Positions 53,623 through 61,930 of a stretch of DNA of 64,000 bases are shown here, piece by piece. Under the pieces are notes generated by a model. That model was not told the origin of the DNA. It worked only from the letters and a program-made list of their open reading frames with translations, and searched no databases. The stretch is from Chryseobacterium sp. JUb7 (lineage in GTDB: Bacteria; Bacteroidota; Bacteroidia; Flavobacteriales; Weeksellaceae). The translations under genes and the position numbers were made by a program. Numbering within the stretch: the stretch's first letter is position 1; every line of letters begins with the position of its first letter. The stretch is taken from assembly GCF_024806495.1 (NCBI RefSeq), contig NZ_JANUFF010000002.1, positions 124,001 to 188,000 of the forward strand, in the 5' to 3' direction.

Positions 53623-54234
53623 CTGTCATGCTGAGGCTCTCGAAACATTCATGAGAAAAAGGACTGATGATAAATCTATTCCGTAAGCTCAACAACCCTT
53701 CGAGTGCCTCAGGGTGACAACGCGAATTATGACCGTTATTGTGATAATGTGAATTATGACTATCCTTTTTAATTTACAAACCATCATCGAAACTCTGTCA
53801 TGCTGAGGCTCTCGAAGCATTCATGAGAAAAAAAGTGATGATAAATCTACTCCGTAAGCTCAACAACCCTTCGAGTACCTCAGGGTGACAGCGCGAATAC
53901 TAGCTGTTATAATGATAATGCGAATTATGACTACCCTTTTTAATTTACAACTCGTCATTATAACTCTGTCATGCTGAGGCTCTCGAAGCATCCGTAAAAA
54001 AAGAACTGATGATTAATCTATTCCGTAAGCTCAACAACCCTTCGAGTACCTCAGGGTGACAGCGCGAATACTAGCTGTTATAATGATAATGTGAATTATG
54101 ACTATCCTTTTTAATTTACAAACTACCATCACAACTCTGTCATGCTGAGGCTCTCGAAGCATCCGTGAGAAAAAGAAGTGACGATAAATCTATTCCGTAA
54201 GCTCAACGACCCTTCGAGAGCCTCAGGGTGACAG
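53623..54234 (+). repeat. Tandem palindromic units 1-4 (about 171 bp each)
   Basis: Each unit begins with an arm CTGTCATGCTGAGGCTCTCG at 53623, 53795, 53966 and 54137 and ends with the pairing arm CTTCGAGTGCCTCAGGGTGA (or close variants) at 53698, 53869, 54040 and 54212. Steps are 172, 171 and 171 bases. Arms of 22-23 bases pair almost fully in each unit, with a shared G-G mismatch and one G-T wobble. A conserved inner tract (AAATCTATTCCGTAAGCTCA) lies between arms. Confidence 0.9.
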
Positions 54235-54250
54235 TTTTAATTAATTTTAA

Positions 54251-54258
54251 TAGATTTG
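54251..54258 (+). promoter_or_regulatory. -7 element of the GIY-YIG gene
   Basis: TAGATTTG matches TAnnTTTG and lies 16 bases before ATG 54275, only 16 bases after the last repeat arm of unit 4. Confidence 0.55.
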
Positions 54259-54274
54259 TGAAAACTCACAAATA

Positions 54275-54583
54275 ATGAATCAATATTATGTTTACATATT
54301 GAAATGTTCCGATAATTCCTATTATACCGGCGTTACAAATCATCTTAATCTAAGATTTCAACAACATCAGCAAGGCTCTGAACCGTCATCATACACTTTC
54401 CAGCGCAGACCCGTGGAATTGGTTTTCCATACTGAATTCAATGAGATTGAACAGGCTATCGCTTTTGAAAAGCAAGTGAAAGGATGGAGCAGGAAGAAGA
54501 AAGAAGCCATCATCAATGATCAATGGGAAAAACTACCTGATCTTTCTAAAAGGAAAAAGGACTCTTCGGCAGGCTCAGAGTAA
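54275..54583 (+). CDS. GIY-YIG nuclease-domain protein inside the repeat array
   Basis: 102 residues: one GIY-YIG domain of the UPF0213 (YhbQ) type. MNQYYVYILKCSDNSYYTGV carries the two core motifs (YVY and YTG), LNLRFQQHQQG contains the active-site Arg, and EQAIAFEKQVKGWSRKKKEA the metal-binding Glu. The last ten residues (KKDSSAGSE) are encoded by ACTCTTCGGCAGGCTCAGAG, which resembles an arm of the flanking repeats. Family members bind or cut DNA of unknown target. It stands inside the palindromic array, with four units before it and two after. Confidence 0.85.
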   Translation: MNQYYVYILKCSDNSYYTGVTNHLNLRFQQHQQGSEPSSYTFQRRPVELVFHTEFNEIEQAIAFEKQVKGWSRKKKEAIINDQWEKLPDLSKRKKDSSAGSE

Positions 54584-55015
54584 TTGCTATATTTCAATTT
54601 ACAAACCATCATCGAAACTCTGTCATGCTGAGGCTCTAGAAGCATCCGTGAGGAAAAGGACTGATGATAAATCCTTTTCGTAAGCTCAACAACCCTTCGA
54701 GTGCCTCAGGGTGACAGCGCGAATACTAGCTGTTATAATGATAATGTGAATTATGACTATCCTTTTTAATTTACAAACCATCATCGAAACTCTGTCATGC
54801 TGAGGCTCTCGAAGCATCCGTGAGAAAAAAAACTGATGATAAATCCTTTTCGTAAGCTCAACAACCCTTCGAGTGCCTCAGGGTGACAATTCTAATTTAA
54901 GAATAAAAAGGGTAAGAAAGGGCAGCAACCAATCGCTTAATTCCTTTCTTATGTACACAAATTCAGTCTGTCGGAAATTCCAACAGACTGATAATAAGGT
55001 TAAGATTAAAAAAAA
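54584..55015. other. Non-coding region with palindromic units 5-6
   Basis: These 432 bases between the GIY-YIG gene and the secreted protein gene contain array units 5 and 6 (54620-54888) and about 120 unremarkable bases. No gene was found. Confidence 0.75.
54620..54888 (+). repeat. Tandem palindromic units 5-6
   Basis: Left arms start at 54620 and 54792 (172 bases apart) and right arms at 54695 and 54867. The sequence matches units 1-4, including the inter-unit spacer (AATTTACAAACCATCATCGA). The spacer begins twelve bases after the GIY-YIG stop codon, so the gene interrupts an otherwise regular array. Confidence 0.9.
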
Positions 55016-56917
55016 TTATTCTACTTTATGAATACTCCAAAGAAGTTTATCGGGTATAGAACCATCTGCATTTAATGCATTATTTTGGTAATTTTGTTCT
55101 ATATCCGGTTGCCCATTTGCTCTGGCTCCTATAAACAATCCGTTAAAAATATTGTTGTTCCTAAAACTAGTATTTTGGTGCATAATGTACAAAGGCTTTC
55201 CGTTGACATCATCCTTTACATACATCCAATGAAATCCACAACCATAAGTAATATCTTTTTTCATTAGAGCATTTCCCTCATAAGCATTTCCACAGTTGTT
55301 ATAAAAGCTCAATGCCCCACTGTCTCCTGGTTCATTAAACTCATAAGAATACACTCTAAAACCTGTAAAGGCTGCCTGAGAAGTTTGAGTCATTATCCTG
55401 CCATAGTAATCACTCCATCCAACACCCATAAACTCAGGAAGAGCACTTGACTTTGCGCTGATGTATTCACCCTCCGGTTTAAAAGCATGATTACGGAGAT
55501 TTACGAGACCGGCATGTTTTCTTCCCGATCCTCTGTCAATCTTAAAAGCAGCAGTAACAGTAAAAAGCTCAAAAACATGATCTGCTTCATTATAGAATGC
55601 TAAATACGGAATTCCTCCACTCATATAAGTAGCAAGGTACTTTTGAGAATAATCATTAAATAATCTGAATTGTCCAGATTTATTCTCATTAGAAAACACA
55701 TTAAACATTACGGAAGGATCACTGACATCCCTTTTATACTGAAGAGGATCATAAGTATCATCCACAGAACCAGTTCTCATATAAGCATATGAGCTACTGC
55801 TAGGATGCATAACTCCTCCCATTTTAGCATTGATAAATTTGTAATTCTGAAAGGAAGAACTAGATCTCTTAATAACCATAAAACGATCTGTCGAAAAAGG
55901 ATAACTTTTACTAAGATAATCCAGGACAATAAATTCCTCATTAATAGGTACACCTGTATCCTGCTTAGACTGTAATGTCCAATAATAATTAGAATAATTA
56001 TTTTGGCCAACATCTCTTTTCCCACTAATTGCATAAGAGACTCCTTCATATAAAGGAGATTGTAAGTAATAGTTGTTCAATACTTCCTGGGGAGATAGCA
56101 CTTTAGCAGCATAATTACCTTTTTGAAAAAACATCAGATCATCCACTCCACTTGCTTTAACATCATTACTCCCCGGCCATCCGCCCCATAAAACCAGGGC
56201 ATTTCCGTTAGGACTTATTTTTTCAAAAGGATAAGCATAAAATGAACGGCAGTACAATCTTCCACCCGGTCTCGAGAAATATATTTTTGTTCGTTTTCCA
56301 TTAGCCGTATCTTCTGAAGTAATACAGAAGAACAGGTATCCTGCAGTTTCAACTCCCGGATTCGAACCATCACCCGAACCATAATTTATCGGGTAATCCA
56401 CTTTAATAACAGGAACCAATCGATTCCCACCATCTTTATGAGGGCGATTGGCATAGATCACTATTTGCTTATTTTCGATCTTCGCTATCATCTGAATACC
56501 ACCGTGTTCTGTTTCCCGTATCGAAAAAAGAATTCCGTTTTTAGTTCCATTATATACTTCTTCTGAATATCGGGCCCAGAATGACATATTAACGACTTTG
56601 TTAGAGATCATTTCATGAAACTGCCCAAAAGGTGTTTCCACATACCCATTATCTCCGTTCATAGCAAGTGCTTCGCCGTTGTTTTCAAACCGATCCGGAG
56701 CCGAAGCTTCATAGGCAGAAATCATTTTTAATTTGTCAGAAGGACTTTTATTGATAAACTCATTCAAGAGATCCCCACTTCTCATAGGGTAATAATGACT
56801 TGGAATAACAGATATTAATTTCTGATCCAAATTATCAAAAAAAACTTCCTGCGCGTGATAAAGACTGTTACTTATTGCAAACAGGATGAGTAATATTGTT
56901 TTTATATATGTTTTCAT
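55016..56917 (-). CDS. Secreted lectin/laminin-G-like protein
   Basis: 633 residues from ATG 56917 (MKTYIKTILLILFAISNSLY), which gives a signal peptide; ATG 56950 would overlap the upstream gene by 23 bases. The region about 75-270 looks like a concanavalin/laminin-G sandwich (NGDNGYVETPFGQFHEMISN; VNMSFWARYSEEVYNGTKNG). A second part (FRLFNDYSQKYLATYMSGGI, VFELFTVTAAF) resembles a trefoil-type carbohydrate-binding fold. No catalytic motif is visible. It lies 10 bases after the GDPD gene, so the two are an operon. Binding role inferred. Confidence 0.65.
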   Translation of the reverse strand: MKTYIKTILLILFAISNSLYHAQEVFFDNLDQKLISVIPSHYYPMRSGDLLNEFINKSPSDKLKMISAYEASAPDRFENNGEALAMNGDNGYVETPFGQFHEMISNKVVNMSFWARYSEEVYNGTKNGILFSIRETEHGGIQMIAKIENKQIVIYANRPHKDGGNRLVPVIKVDYPINYGSGDGSNPGVETAGYLFFCITSEDTANGKRTKIYFSRPGGRLYCRSFYAYPFEKISPNGNALVLWGGWPGSNDVKASGVDDLMFFQKGNYAAKVLSPQEVLNNYYLQSPLYEGVSYAISGKRDVGQNNYSNYYWTLQSKQDTGVPINEEFIVLDYLSKSYPFSTDRFMVIKRSSSSFQNYKFINAKMGGVMHPSSSSYAYMRTGSVDDTYDPLQYKRDVSDPSVMFNVFSNENKSGQFRLFNDYSQKYLATYMSGGIPYLAFYNEADHVFELFTVTAAFKIDRGSGRKHAGLVNLRNHAFKPEGEYISAKSSALPEFMGVGWSDYYGRIMTQTSQAAFTGFRVYSYEFNEPGDSGALSFYNNCGNAYEGNALMKKDITYGCGFHWMYVKDDVNGKPLYIMHQNTSFRNNNIFNGLFIGARANGQPDIEQNYQNNALNADGSIPDKLLWSIHKVE

Positions 56918-56927
56918 AATTTTGTTA

Positions 56928-58283
56928 TTAGTTGGTAGATCTTTTTCCAATTAAGCTTAAATAGGTTGCCAATGTTTCGGGATCATCTGTAATAATATAT
57001 CCGTTGGCACCTCTTGTATAATTATTAAAACCTCGTGGATCCAGAAGGTAATTCCAGTCACCCCGCGAGTCATCACCGTCGTTACAGCATTGGTTGACAT
57101 TGACATTCCCCATATAGCGTCCTTTATAATTATCCGGGTAGGTATTGAAAACATGTACCCTTACCGTCCCTTTGATTCTTATCTGGGTAACAACATCCAA
57201 AAGTTTTGGCGCATCGGCATTTTTACGATATCCCAGTTCATAACCTTTTGCTAAAGGCGGACTGCTGTTTTCCCATTCGTTATATGCACCCATAGGATCG
57301 CCAGTATGTCCGGGATTGGCCATTCCGATCATGGGAAAGAAAATAACTTTAGATTTCATTTCAGCCGGCAATGGATTATAATACTGGTTGCTATAATCAA
57401 GAGGGTTAATACTGGCTGTTTTAAAAATAACACAGTCAAACGCATCTTCCTCCTTCACAATGTCCCAGGTTGCTCTGAAAACATTCATGTCCCCAATGTC
57501 AAGATTGATTAAAGAACTGGTGGAATTTTTAAAATACCTGAGAACATCTCTGAATTTAGGCACTTTTCTGTCGGTATATTCAAAATCAGCATTTCTCAAT
57601 GTAAGGGTACTTACCTGATCCCATGTATAATAGTCATAATTGCCATATTTTTTCTGATCAGCAGACGATCCGCCGACTCCCGGAAATTTATCCAGAAAAT
57701 CAGTTGTTCTCTGCAGATAATCATCATGCATCACATATACCTCTCCATCAGAAGATTTTTTTATATCTAACTCGACAATATCCGCTCTGTTTCCCGACAC
57801 AACAGCCTCAATCCCATCCTGGGAGTTTTCAGGCTCCAGACCACCGTTATATTGCGCACGGTGTGAGGCAGTAATGATAAAATCAGGCATATACTTAGCC
57901 TCAGTAAGTGCTCTGATAAGCTGAGGTCTCGTTAATGCAGCGGTTGTCATTTTAGAATTTGAAGCTGAGGTCTGAGCATTACCAATCTGTAGCTGGTCAT
58001 TACTCTGATTGGAAGTCGGTTTTGATACCGCTTGTTCTTTAGGGTTTTCTTTTAAGTCTGAATGGTTCTGAGTACTTATCCCTGAAGCACTTTCCATAGG
58101 TTTCGGCCGTTCATCCGGCTTCCCCAGCGGCTCTGATTTTGGGAGATTATCCGTTTTTTCAGGATGCTCTTTAGCCGGCGGAGACAGCGTGTCCTGTGCA
58201 GACTGTGGTCTTTCCTTTACCTGACCGTGTATATGCGAAATACACGTTACAAAAAGGATTGAAACTAAAAGTAGTTTTTTCAT
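56928..58283 (-). CDS. Secreted glycerophosphodiester phosphodiesterase-like protein
   Basis: 451 residues from ATG 58283 (MKKLLLVSILFVTCISHIHG), which is the signal peptide start. A Pro/Lys/Ser-rich linker fills residues 22-110. The GDPD barrel follows, with TASHRAQYNGGLEPENSQDG (active-site His-Arg and the E-N-S), ADIVELDIKKSSDGEVYVMH (metal-binding Glu/Asp and His) and LINLDIGD as a late metal site. GDPDs release glycerol-3-phosphate from lipid head groups. It is followed by the lectin-like gene, which may help it to bind a surface substrate. Confidence 0.8.
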   Translation of the reverse strand: MKKLLLVSILFVTCISHIHGQVKERPQSAQDTLSPPAKEHPEKTDNLPKSEPLGKPDERPKPMESASGISTQNHSDLKENPKEQAVSKPTSNQSNDQLQIGNAQTSASNSKMTTAALTRPQLIRALTEAKYMPDFIITASHRAQYNGGLEPENSQDGIEAVVSGNRADIVELDIKKSSDGEVYVMHDDYLQRTTDFLDKFPGVGGSSADQKKYGNYDYYTWDQVSTLTLRNADFEYTDRKVPKFRDVLRYFKNSTSSLINLDIGDMNVFRATWDIVKEEDAFDCVIFKTASINPLDYSNQYYNPLPAEMKSKVIFFPMIGMANPGHTGDPMGAYNEWENSSPPLAKGYELGYRKNADAPKLLDVVTQIRIKGTVRVHVFNTYPDNYKGRYMGNVNVNQCCNDGDDSRGDWNYLLDPRGFNNYTRGANGYIITDDPETLATYLSLIGKRSTN

Positions 58284-58595
58284 AATTGTACATATTTGAT
58301 GATTAATACATCTCAAATATATATAAATTAAACCCTCATATTCTCATTAAAAAAAGACAAAAATAAAAATAAACACAATAATATTTAAATATTATTAATA
58401 ATTACACAAAAATGATGATATTATTGAATTAATATCATTTAACACAATAATAAATCAATATAAAACTGTTAATCTTCACAAAAAAGTGAAATAAATAACA
58501 TTTTAATTAAAATCCAACTGATAATAATGTAAAAACATCCATTTTATTCAAACTAAAGTGATTTATATATAAAATCCACTGTTCGAATAGATATG

Positions 58596-58631
58596 CTTTT
58601 TTTGGTTTTGAGGATTCAAAACCAAAAAAAG
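58596..58631. repeat. 16-bp perfect inverted repeat
   Basis: CTTTTTTTGGTTTTGA and its complement (58596-58611, 58616-58631) around GGAT. The T run precedes and the A run follows the stem on both strands, opposite to a terminator. Its right end overlaps the folP terminator T tract. Confidence 0.7.
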
Positions 58632-58653
58632 ATGAAAAGTTCTCCCTTCATCT
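58624..58653 (-). terminator. Terminator of folP
   Basis: On the minus strand AGATGAA / TTCATCT (58653-58647 with 58636-58630), followed by seven T (58630-58624). It lies 38 bases after the folP stop codon. Confidence 0.7.
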
Positions 58654-58690
58654 TATTATCAACTGCTGAAATTTGAATATTTATAAAATT

Positions 58691-59554
58691 TTATTCAAGA
58701 TAAAAGCCTTCAATTGTTTTTTTGGCTTCGGCAACATCATGTACTCTTAAGATTTTTGCTCCTTGTTTCAAAACTTTTGTGTGCAATTTCTGCGTTTCTT
58801 CGGTTATGTCCAATGGGGATTTCCCGAGTGGTTTATAGATAAATGATTTTCTTGAAATACCGATTAACAAAGGAAATCTTCCAAAGCCTAAAAACTCAAC
58901 CTCATCAATCATTTTCATTTGATCTTCTACCGTTTTCCCGAATCCAAAACCGGGATCAAGAATAATATCATGAACCCCTTTTTTTAAAAGCTCATTGGTC
59001 TTTTCAGAAAAATAGCGGTTCACAGAAAGGGTGATATCTGTAAAGTTTATTTTGTCGTGCATCGTTTCATAAGAAGGATTCACATGCATTAAGATATAAG
59101 GAAGCCTGGTTTCTGCAGCTGCATCAAACATATTTTTATCATACTGCCCGCCAGAAATATCATTGATAATATCCATCCCTTCATTATATCCAAATTTTAC
59201 GGTTTCTGCATAAAAAGTATCCACTGAAATCAATGTTTCCGGAAATTCTTTCCTGATATTCGAAATCATAGATCCTATCCTTCTTATTTCTTCATCAGCA
59301 GTCAAAAATTCGGCATTCGGGCGGGTAGACTGAGGACCGATATCAATAATCTCTGCACCTTCTTTCAAAAGTTTTTCAGCCTGATCCAGAGCCGCTTTTT
59401 CATTGTTAAACTTTCCACCATCAGAAAAAGAATCAGGAGTAAGATTCAGAATTCCCATAATTTTTGGTTCAGATAAATCTACCAGTCTTCCGTTGCAGTT
59501 GATTGAATAGGAATGAGAATTGACATTTGAAAGTAGAGGATTCGTTTTGGACAT
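58691..59554 (-). CDS. folP: Dihydropteroate synthase
   Basis: 287 residues, typical DHPS. The TIM-barrel signatures are present: KIMGILNLTPDSFSDGGKF (pterin-binding loop 1), GAEIIDIGPQSTRP (the family's loop 2 with Ser-Thr-Arg), ISVDTFYAETV, DIINDISGG, LDPGFGFGKT and GISRKSFI with RVHDVAEAK at the end. It condenses pterin pyrophosphate with p-aminobenzoate in folate synthesis and is the sulfonamide target. A TAATTTTG -7 element lies upstream; folP is divergent from the DUF1599 gene. Confidence 0.95.
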   Translation of the reverse strand: MSKTNPLLSNVNSHSYSINCNGRLVDLSEPKIMGILNLTPDSFSDGGKFNNEKAALDQAEKLLKEGAEIIDIGPQSTRPNAEFLTADEEIRRIGSMISNIRKEFPETLISVDTFYAETVKFGYNEGMDIINDISGGQYDKNMFDAAAETRLPYILMHVNPSYETMHDKINFTDITLSVNRYFSEKTNELLKKGVHDIILDPGFGFGKTVEDQMKMIDEVEFLGFGRFPLLIGISRKSFIYKPLGKSPLDITEETQKLHTKVLKQGAKILRVHDVAEAKKTIEGFYLE

Positions 59555-59577
59555 TCGAAATTAGTATTTACGTTTTG

Positions 59578-59585
59578 CAAAATTA
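59578..59585 (-). promoter_or_regulatory. folP: -7 element of folP
   Basis: TAATTTTG on the minus strand, about 24 bases before ATG 59554. Confidence 0.5.
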
Positions 59586-59755
59586 GTAATTGATAAATAA
59601 ATTGATCCAGTTTTGTACCGACAATATTGAAAACATTAAATACTCAACATCCCTTTCGTCCTGAACCCTCACTTTTAAACTCTCCGAACCTGAAATTCTC
59701 TGAATTTATCAACCAAAACCACTGTTTTTAAACCTAAAAACTAAAACCTATTTTG

Positions 59756-59763
59756 TATATTTG
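59756..59763 (+). promoter_or_regulatory. -7 element of the DUF1599 operon
   Basis: TATATTTG, 17 bases before ATG 59781. No TTG at standard spacing. Confidence 0.5.
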
Positions 59764-59780
59764 AAAGTTTAAGAGAATTT

Positions 59781-60347
59781 ATGTCAAAAACATCAGTACA
59801 GTTCGAGAAAATTATCAGTGAGTGCCGTGAATTATTCAGCAAAAAGCTACAGGATTACGGTCCTGCATGGCGGGTTTTAAGACCTAGTTCTATTACAGAT
59901 CAGATTTACATTAAGGTCAACAGAATCCGTACGCTGCAGATGACTGATAAAAAAATGGTGGATGAGAGTGAAGAAGGCGAATTCATCGCTGTGGTGAACT
60001 ACTCTATTATCGGACTGATTCAGCTTGAGAAAGGATTTTCCAATGATTTTAACGAAAATAAAGAGGAAATCATGAAGCTTTATGATCAATATTCTCATGA
60101 AGCCAAAGCACTGATGGAAAGGAAAAACCACGACTACGGTGAAGCCTGGAGAGATATGAGAATTTCTTCGATCACCGATCTTATTTATCAGAAAGTCTTG
60201 CGAACCAAACAAATTGAAGATAACCAAGGGGTTACCATTGTATCGGAAGGTCTGGATGCCAACTATTTTGATATGCTCAACTATGCCGTTTTCTGCTTAA
60301 TAAAATTCTCAGAAAAAGAAAACAATTCACATTCCAAAACTAATTAA
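59781..60347 (+). CDS. DUF1599 protein with two copies of the domain
   Basis: 188 residues, cytosolic. Two copies of one motif lie about 100 residues apart: KKLQDYGPAWRVLRPSSITD and ERKNHDYGEAWRDMRISSIT, each followed by an I-Y-x-K-V-x-R helix. This is the DUF1599 family, a domain noted near nucleotide-modification systems in phage and bacteria but with no established reaction. The stop codon is followed after one base by the ATG of the MauE-like gene, so both are one operon, divergent from folP. Confidence 0.85.
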   Translation: MSKTSVQFEKIISECRELFSKKLQDYGPAWRVLRPSSITDQIYIKVNRIRTLQMTDKKMVDESEEGEFIAVVNYSIIGLIQLEKGFSNDFNENKEEIMKLYDQYSHEAKALMERKNHDYGEAWRDMRISSITDLIYQKVLRTKQIEDNQGVTIVSEGLDANYFDMLNYAVFCLIKFSEKENNSHSKTN

Positions 60348-60348
60348 T

Positions 60349-61461
60349 ATGATCAAAGGTTTATTACGTTTCGTTATTGCTGTTATATTCATCCTTTCCG
60401 GTTTTGTGAAAGCTGTGGATCTGGTCGGTTTTTCATTCAAAATGGAAGAATATTTTTCGCCTCCGGTTTTCAATATGCCGTTTCTGGAAAAATTTGCACT
60501 TCTTTTTTCAATCATCGTAGTGGTTTTGGAGCTCGTGCTGGGATTTATGCTTTTGATAAAGCTGAAGCTTAAATTTACTCTTTCAGCATTAATTGCACTT
60601 TGTATATTCTTTGGTTTCCTTACGTTTTATTCGGCCTATTACAATGTGGTAACAGATTGTGGATGTTTTGGAGATGCCATTAAATTTACCCCTTGGCAGA
60701 GCTTTGTGAAAGATGTGGTACTGTTGATTGGATTAATCGCTGTATTCATCCTTTACAGAAATGATTTTAAGAAGAAAGATGCCTATACTTTTGACAGCAG
60801 AAAAAATTCTTCGGATAAGTTTAAATATTTCGTTTTGGGACTGTTCTCTCTGGGAATGATTTATATTATGGCCCAAGGGATTATGCATGAACCGATGATT
60901 GATTTCCGTGATTATAAAATAGGAACCGATTTAAGAGCCGAAAAAGCTAAAATCAATAAAAATCCGTCTGAATATAAAACGTTTTATTCTCTTAAAAATC
61001 AGAAAACAGGAGAAGTAAAAAAAGTAAATCAGGATGATTATATCAAAAAAACAGAATACTGGGCAGAAGGTTCTCCATGGAAAATCGAAGACGGAAAAAA
61101 TGAATCTGTATTAGTAAAAGAAGGTTATAAATCTGAAATTGTAAAATTCAAAATTGAAGATCCTACCGGTCTTGAAGCTACCAATGAAGTGATCAACGCA
61201 CCAAAAGCCATTCTCGTATTTTCATATCATCCGAAAGATATTTCGCCTGAGCTGCTTCAACAGGTTGAGGCCAAAGTAAAAGCTGAAAAACCGAATGTCG
61301 TATATGGCGTTTCTACAGATCCCAATACTTTTAAAACCATTAAAAATATGATGATGGACGGGACTGCCATAAAAACCATCGCAAGAAGTAACCCTTTCGT
61401 TTTAGTTTTACAAAACGGAAAAATTGTGAATAAGCAACCTGCAAAAGACTATGTAAAATAG
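60349..61461 (+). CDS. MauE/DoxX-like membrane protein with thioredoxin-like tail
   Basis: 370 residues. The first 140 residues form four hydrophobic segments of the DoxX/MauE kind (LRFVIAVIFILSGFVKAVDL; FLTFYSAYYNVVTDCGCFGD with the CGCFGD motif). A further helix (YFVLGLFSLGMIYIMAQGIM) leads to a C-terminal domain that looks thioredoxin-like without a CxxC (KAILVFSYHPKDISPELLQQ; NPFVLVLQNGKIV). MauE proteins help to form disulfides. The family is known in Bacteroidota as BT_3928-like. It is translationally close-coupled to the DUF1599 gene. Confidence 0.8.
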   Translation: MIKGLLRFVIAVIFILSGFVKAVDLVGFSFKMEEYFSPPVFNMPFLEKFALLFSIIVVVLELVLGFMLLIKLKLKFTLSALIALCIFFGFLTFYSAYYNVVTDCGCFGDAIKFTPWQSFVKDVVLLIGLIAVFILYRNDFKKKDAYTFDSRKNSSDKFKYFVLGLFSLGMIYIMAQGIMHEPMIDFRDYKIGTDLRAEKAKINKNPSEYKTFYSLKNQKTGEVKKVNQDDYIKKTEYWAEGSPWKIEDGKNESVLVKEGYKSEIVKFKIEDPTGLEATNEVINAPKAILVFSYHPKDISPELLQQVEAKVKAEKPNVVYGVSTDPNTFKTIKNMMMDGTAIKTIARSNPFVLVLQNGKIVNKQPAKDYVK

Positions 61462-61521
61462 GGAATTACCTGCTTAATCCTGATCAAGAAACAAAAACTT
61501 TAAACACTAAACATCTCAACA

Positions 61522-61872
61522 ATGCAAAAATCAAATAAATCAATTGCCGGTTATCACTTATTAATGATCCTTTCTTCCGTAGACGGAGAATTTGTACCTG
61601 AAGAAGGAATGGTTATTCAACAATATCTTGCAGATGAATTTCCTTTTAAAATGGATTTGGACAACGAACTTGAAACCATCGCTCTGCTTCAGCCGGAAGA
61701 ATGGAAGGGACATTTTGAATTCCACGCTAACTGTTTCCATGATGACTCTACGGAAGAAGAGCGTGTAAGTTTTGCTCAGTTTGCCAAAACACTGATAAAA
61801 GCTGATAATAAAGTGACTGATGAAGAGCACAATTACTATAAGCACTTGAAGAGTCTTTGGAATCTGGGCTAA
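61522..61872 (+). CDS. TerB-like small cytosolic protein
   Basis: 116 residues, all helical, acidic. LLMILSSVDGEFVPEEGMVI and LIKADNKVTDEEHNYYKHLK show the paired D-G-x-h-x-x-x-E pattern of TerB-fold proteins, which bind metal ions and membranes in stress and phage-defence contexts. No other ter genes are near. It has its own start 60 bases after the MauE-like gene and may still be co-transcribed. Confidence 0.65.
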   Translation: MQKSNKSIAGYHLLMILSSVDGEFVPEEGMVIQQYLADEFPFKMDLDNELETIALLQPEEWKGHFEFHANCFHDDSTEEERVSFAQFAKTLIKADNKVTDEEHNYYKHLKSLWNLG

Positions 61873-61930
61873 GATAAAAAAACAAAAAAATTAAGGAATC
61901 TAAAAACACAAAGAATTACAAAATAGACTA

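Larger units (their letters stand above)
53554..54274. other. Non-coding region made of palindromic repeat units
   Basis: These 721 bases, between the M28 gene and the GIY-YIG gene, consist mainly of the first four units of the array (53623-54234). No gene is present. The last 40 bases hold the GIY-YIG promoter. Confidence 0.8.
58284..58690. other. 407-base very AT-rich non-coding region
   Basis: No gene. The left two thirds are nearly pure A/T with few recognisable signals. A 16-base perfect inverted repeat (58596-58631) lies toward the right and the folP terminator at 58624-58653. Confidence 0.6.

Noticed and set aside
53623..54888. Array taken as a CRISPR
   Set aside because: Units are ~171 bp, contain internal palindromes, and have no short identical repeats with unique spacers; no cas genes are nearby.
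58596..58631. Perfect hairpin taken as a terminator
   Set aside because: The T run is before and the A run after the stem on both strands, the reverse of an intrinsic terminator; the folP terminator is the neighbouring stem at 58630-58653.
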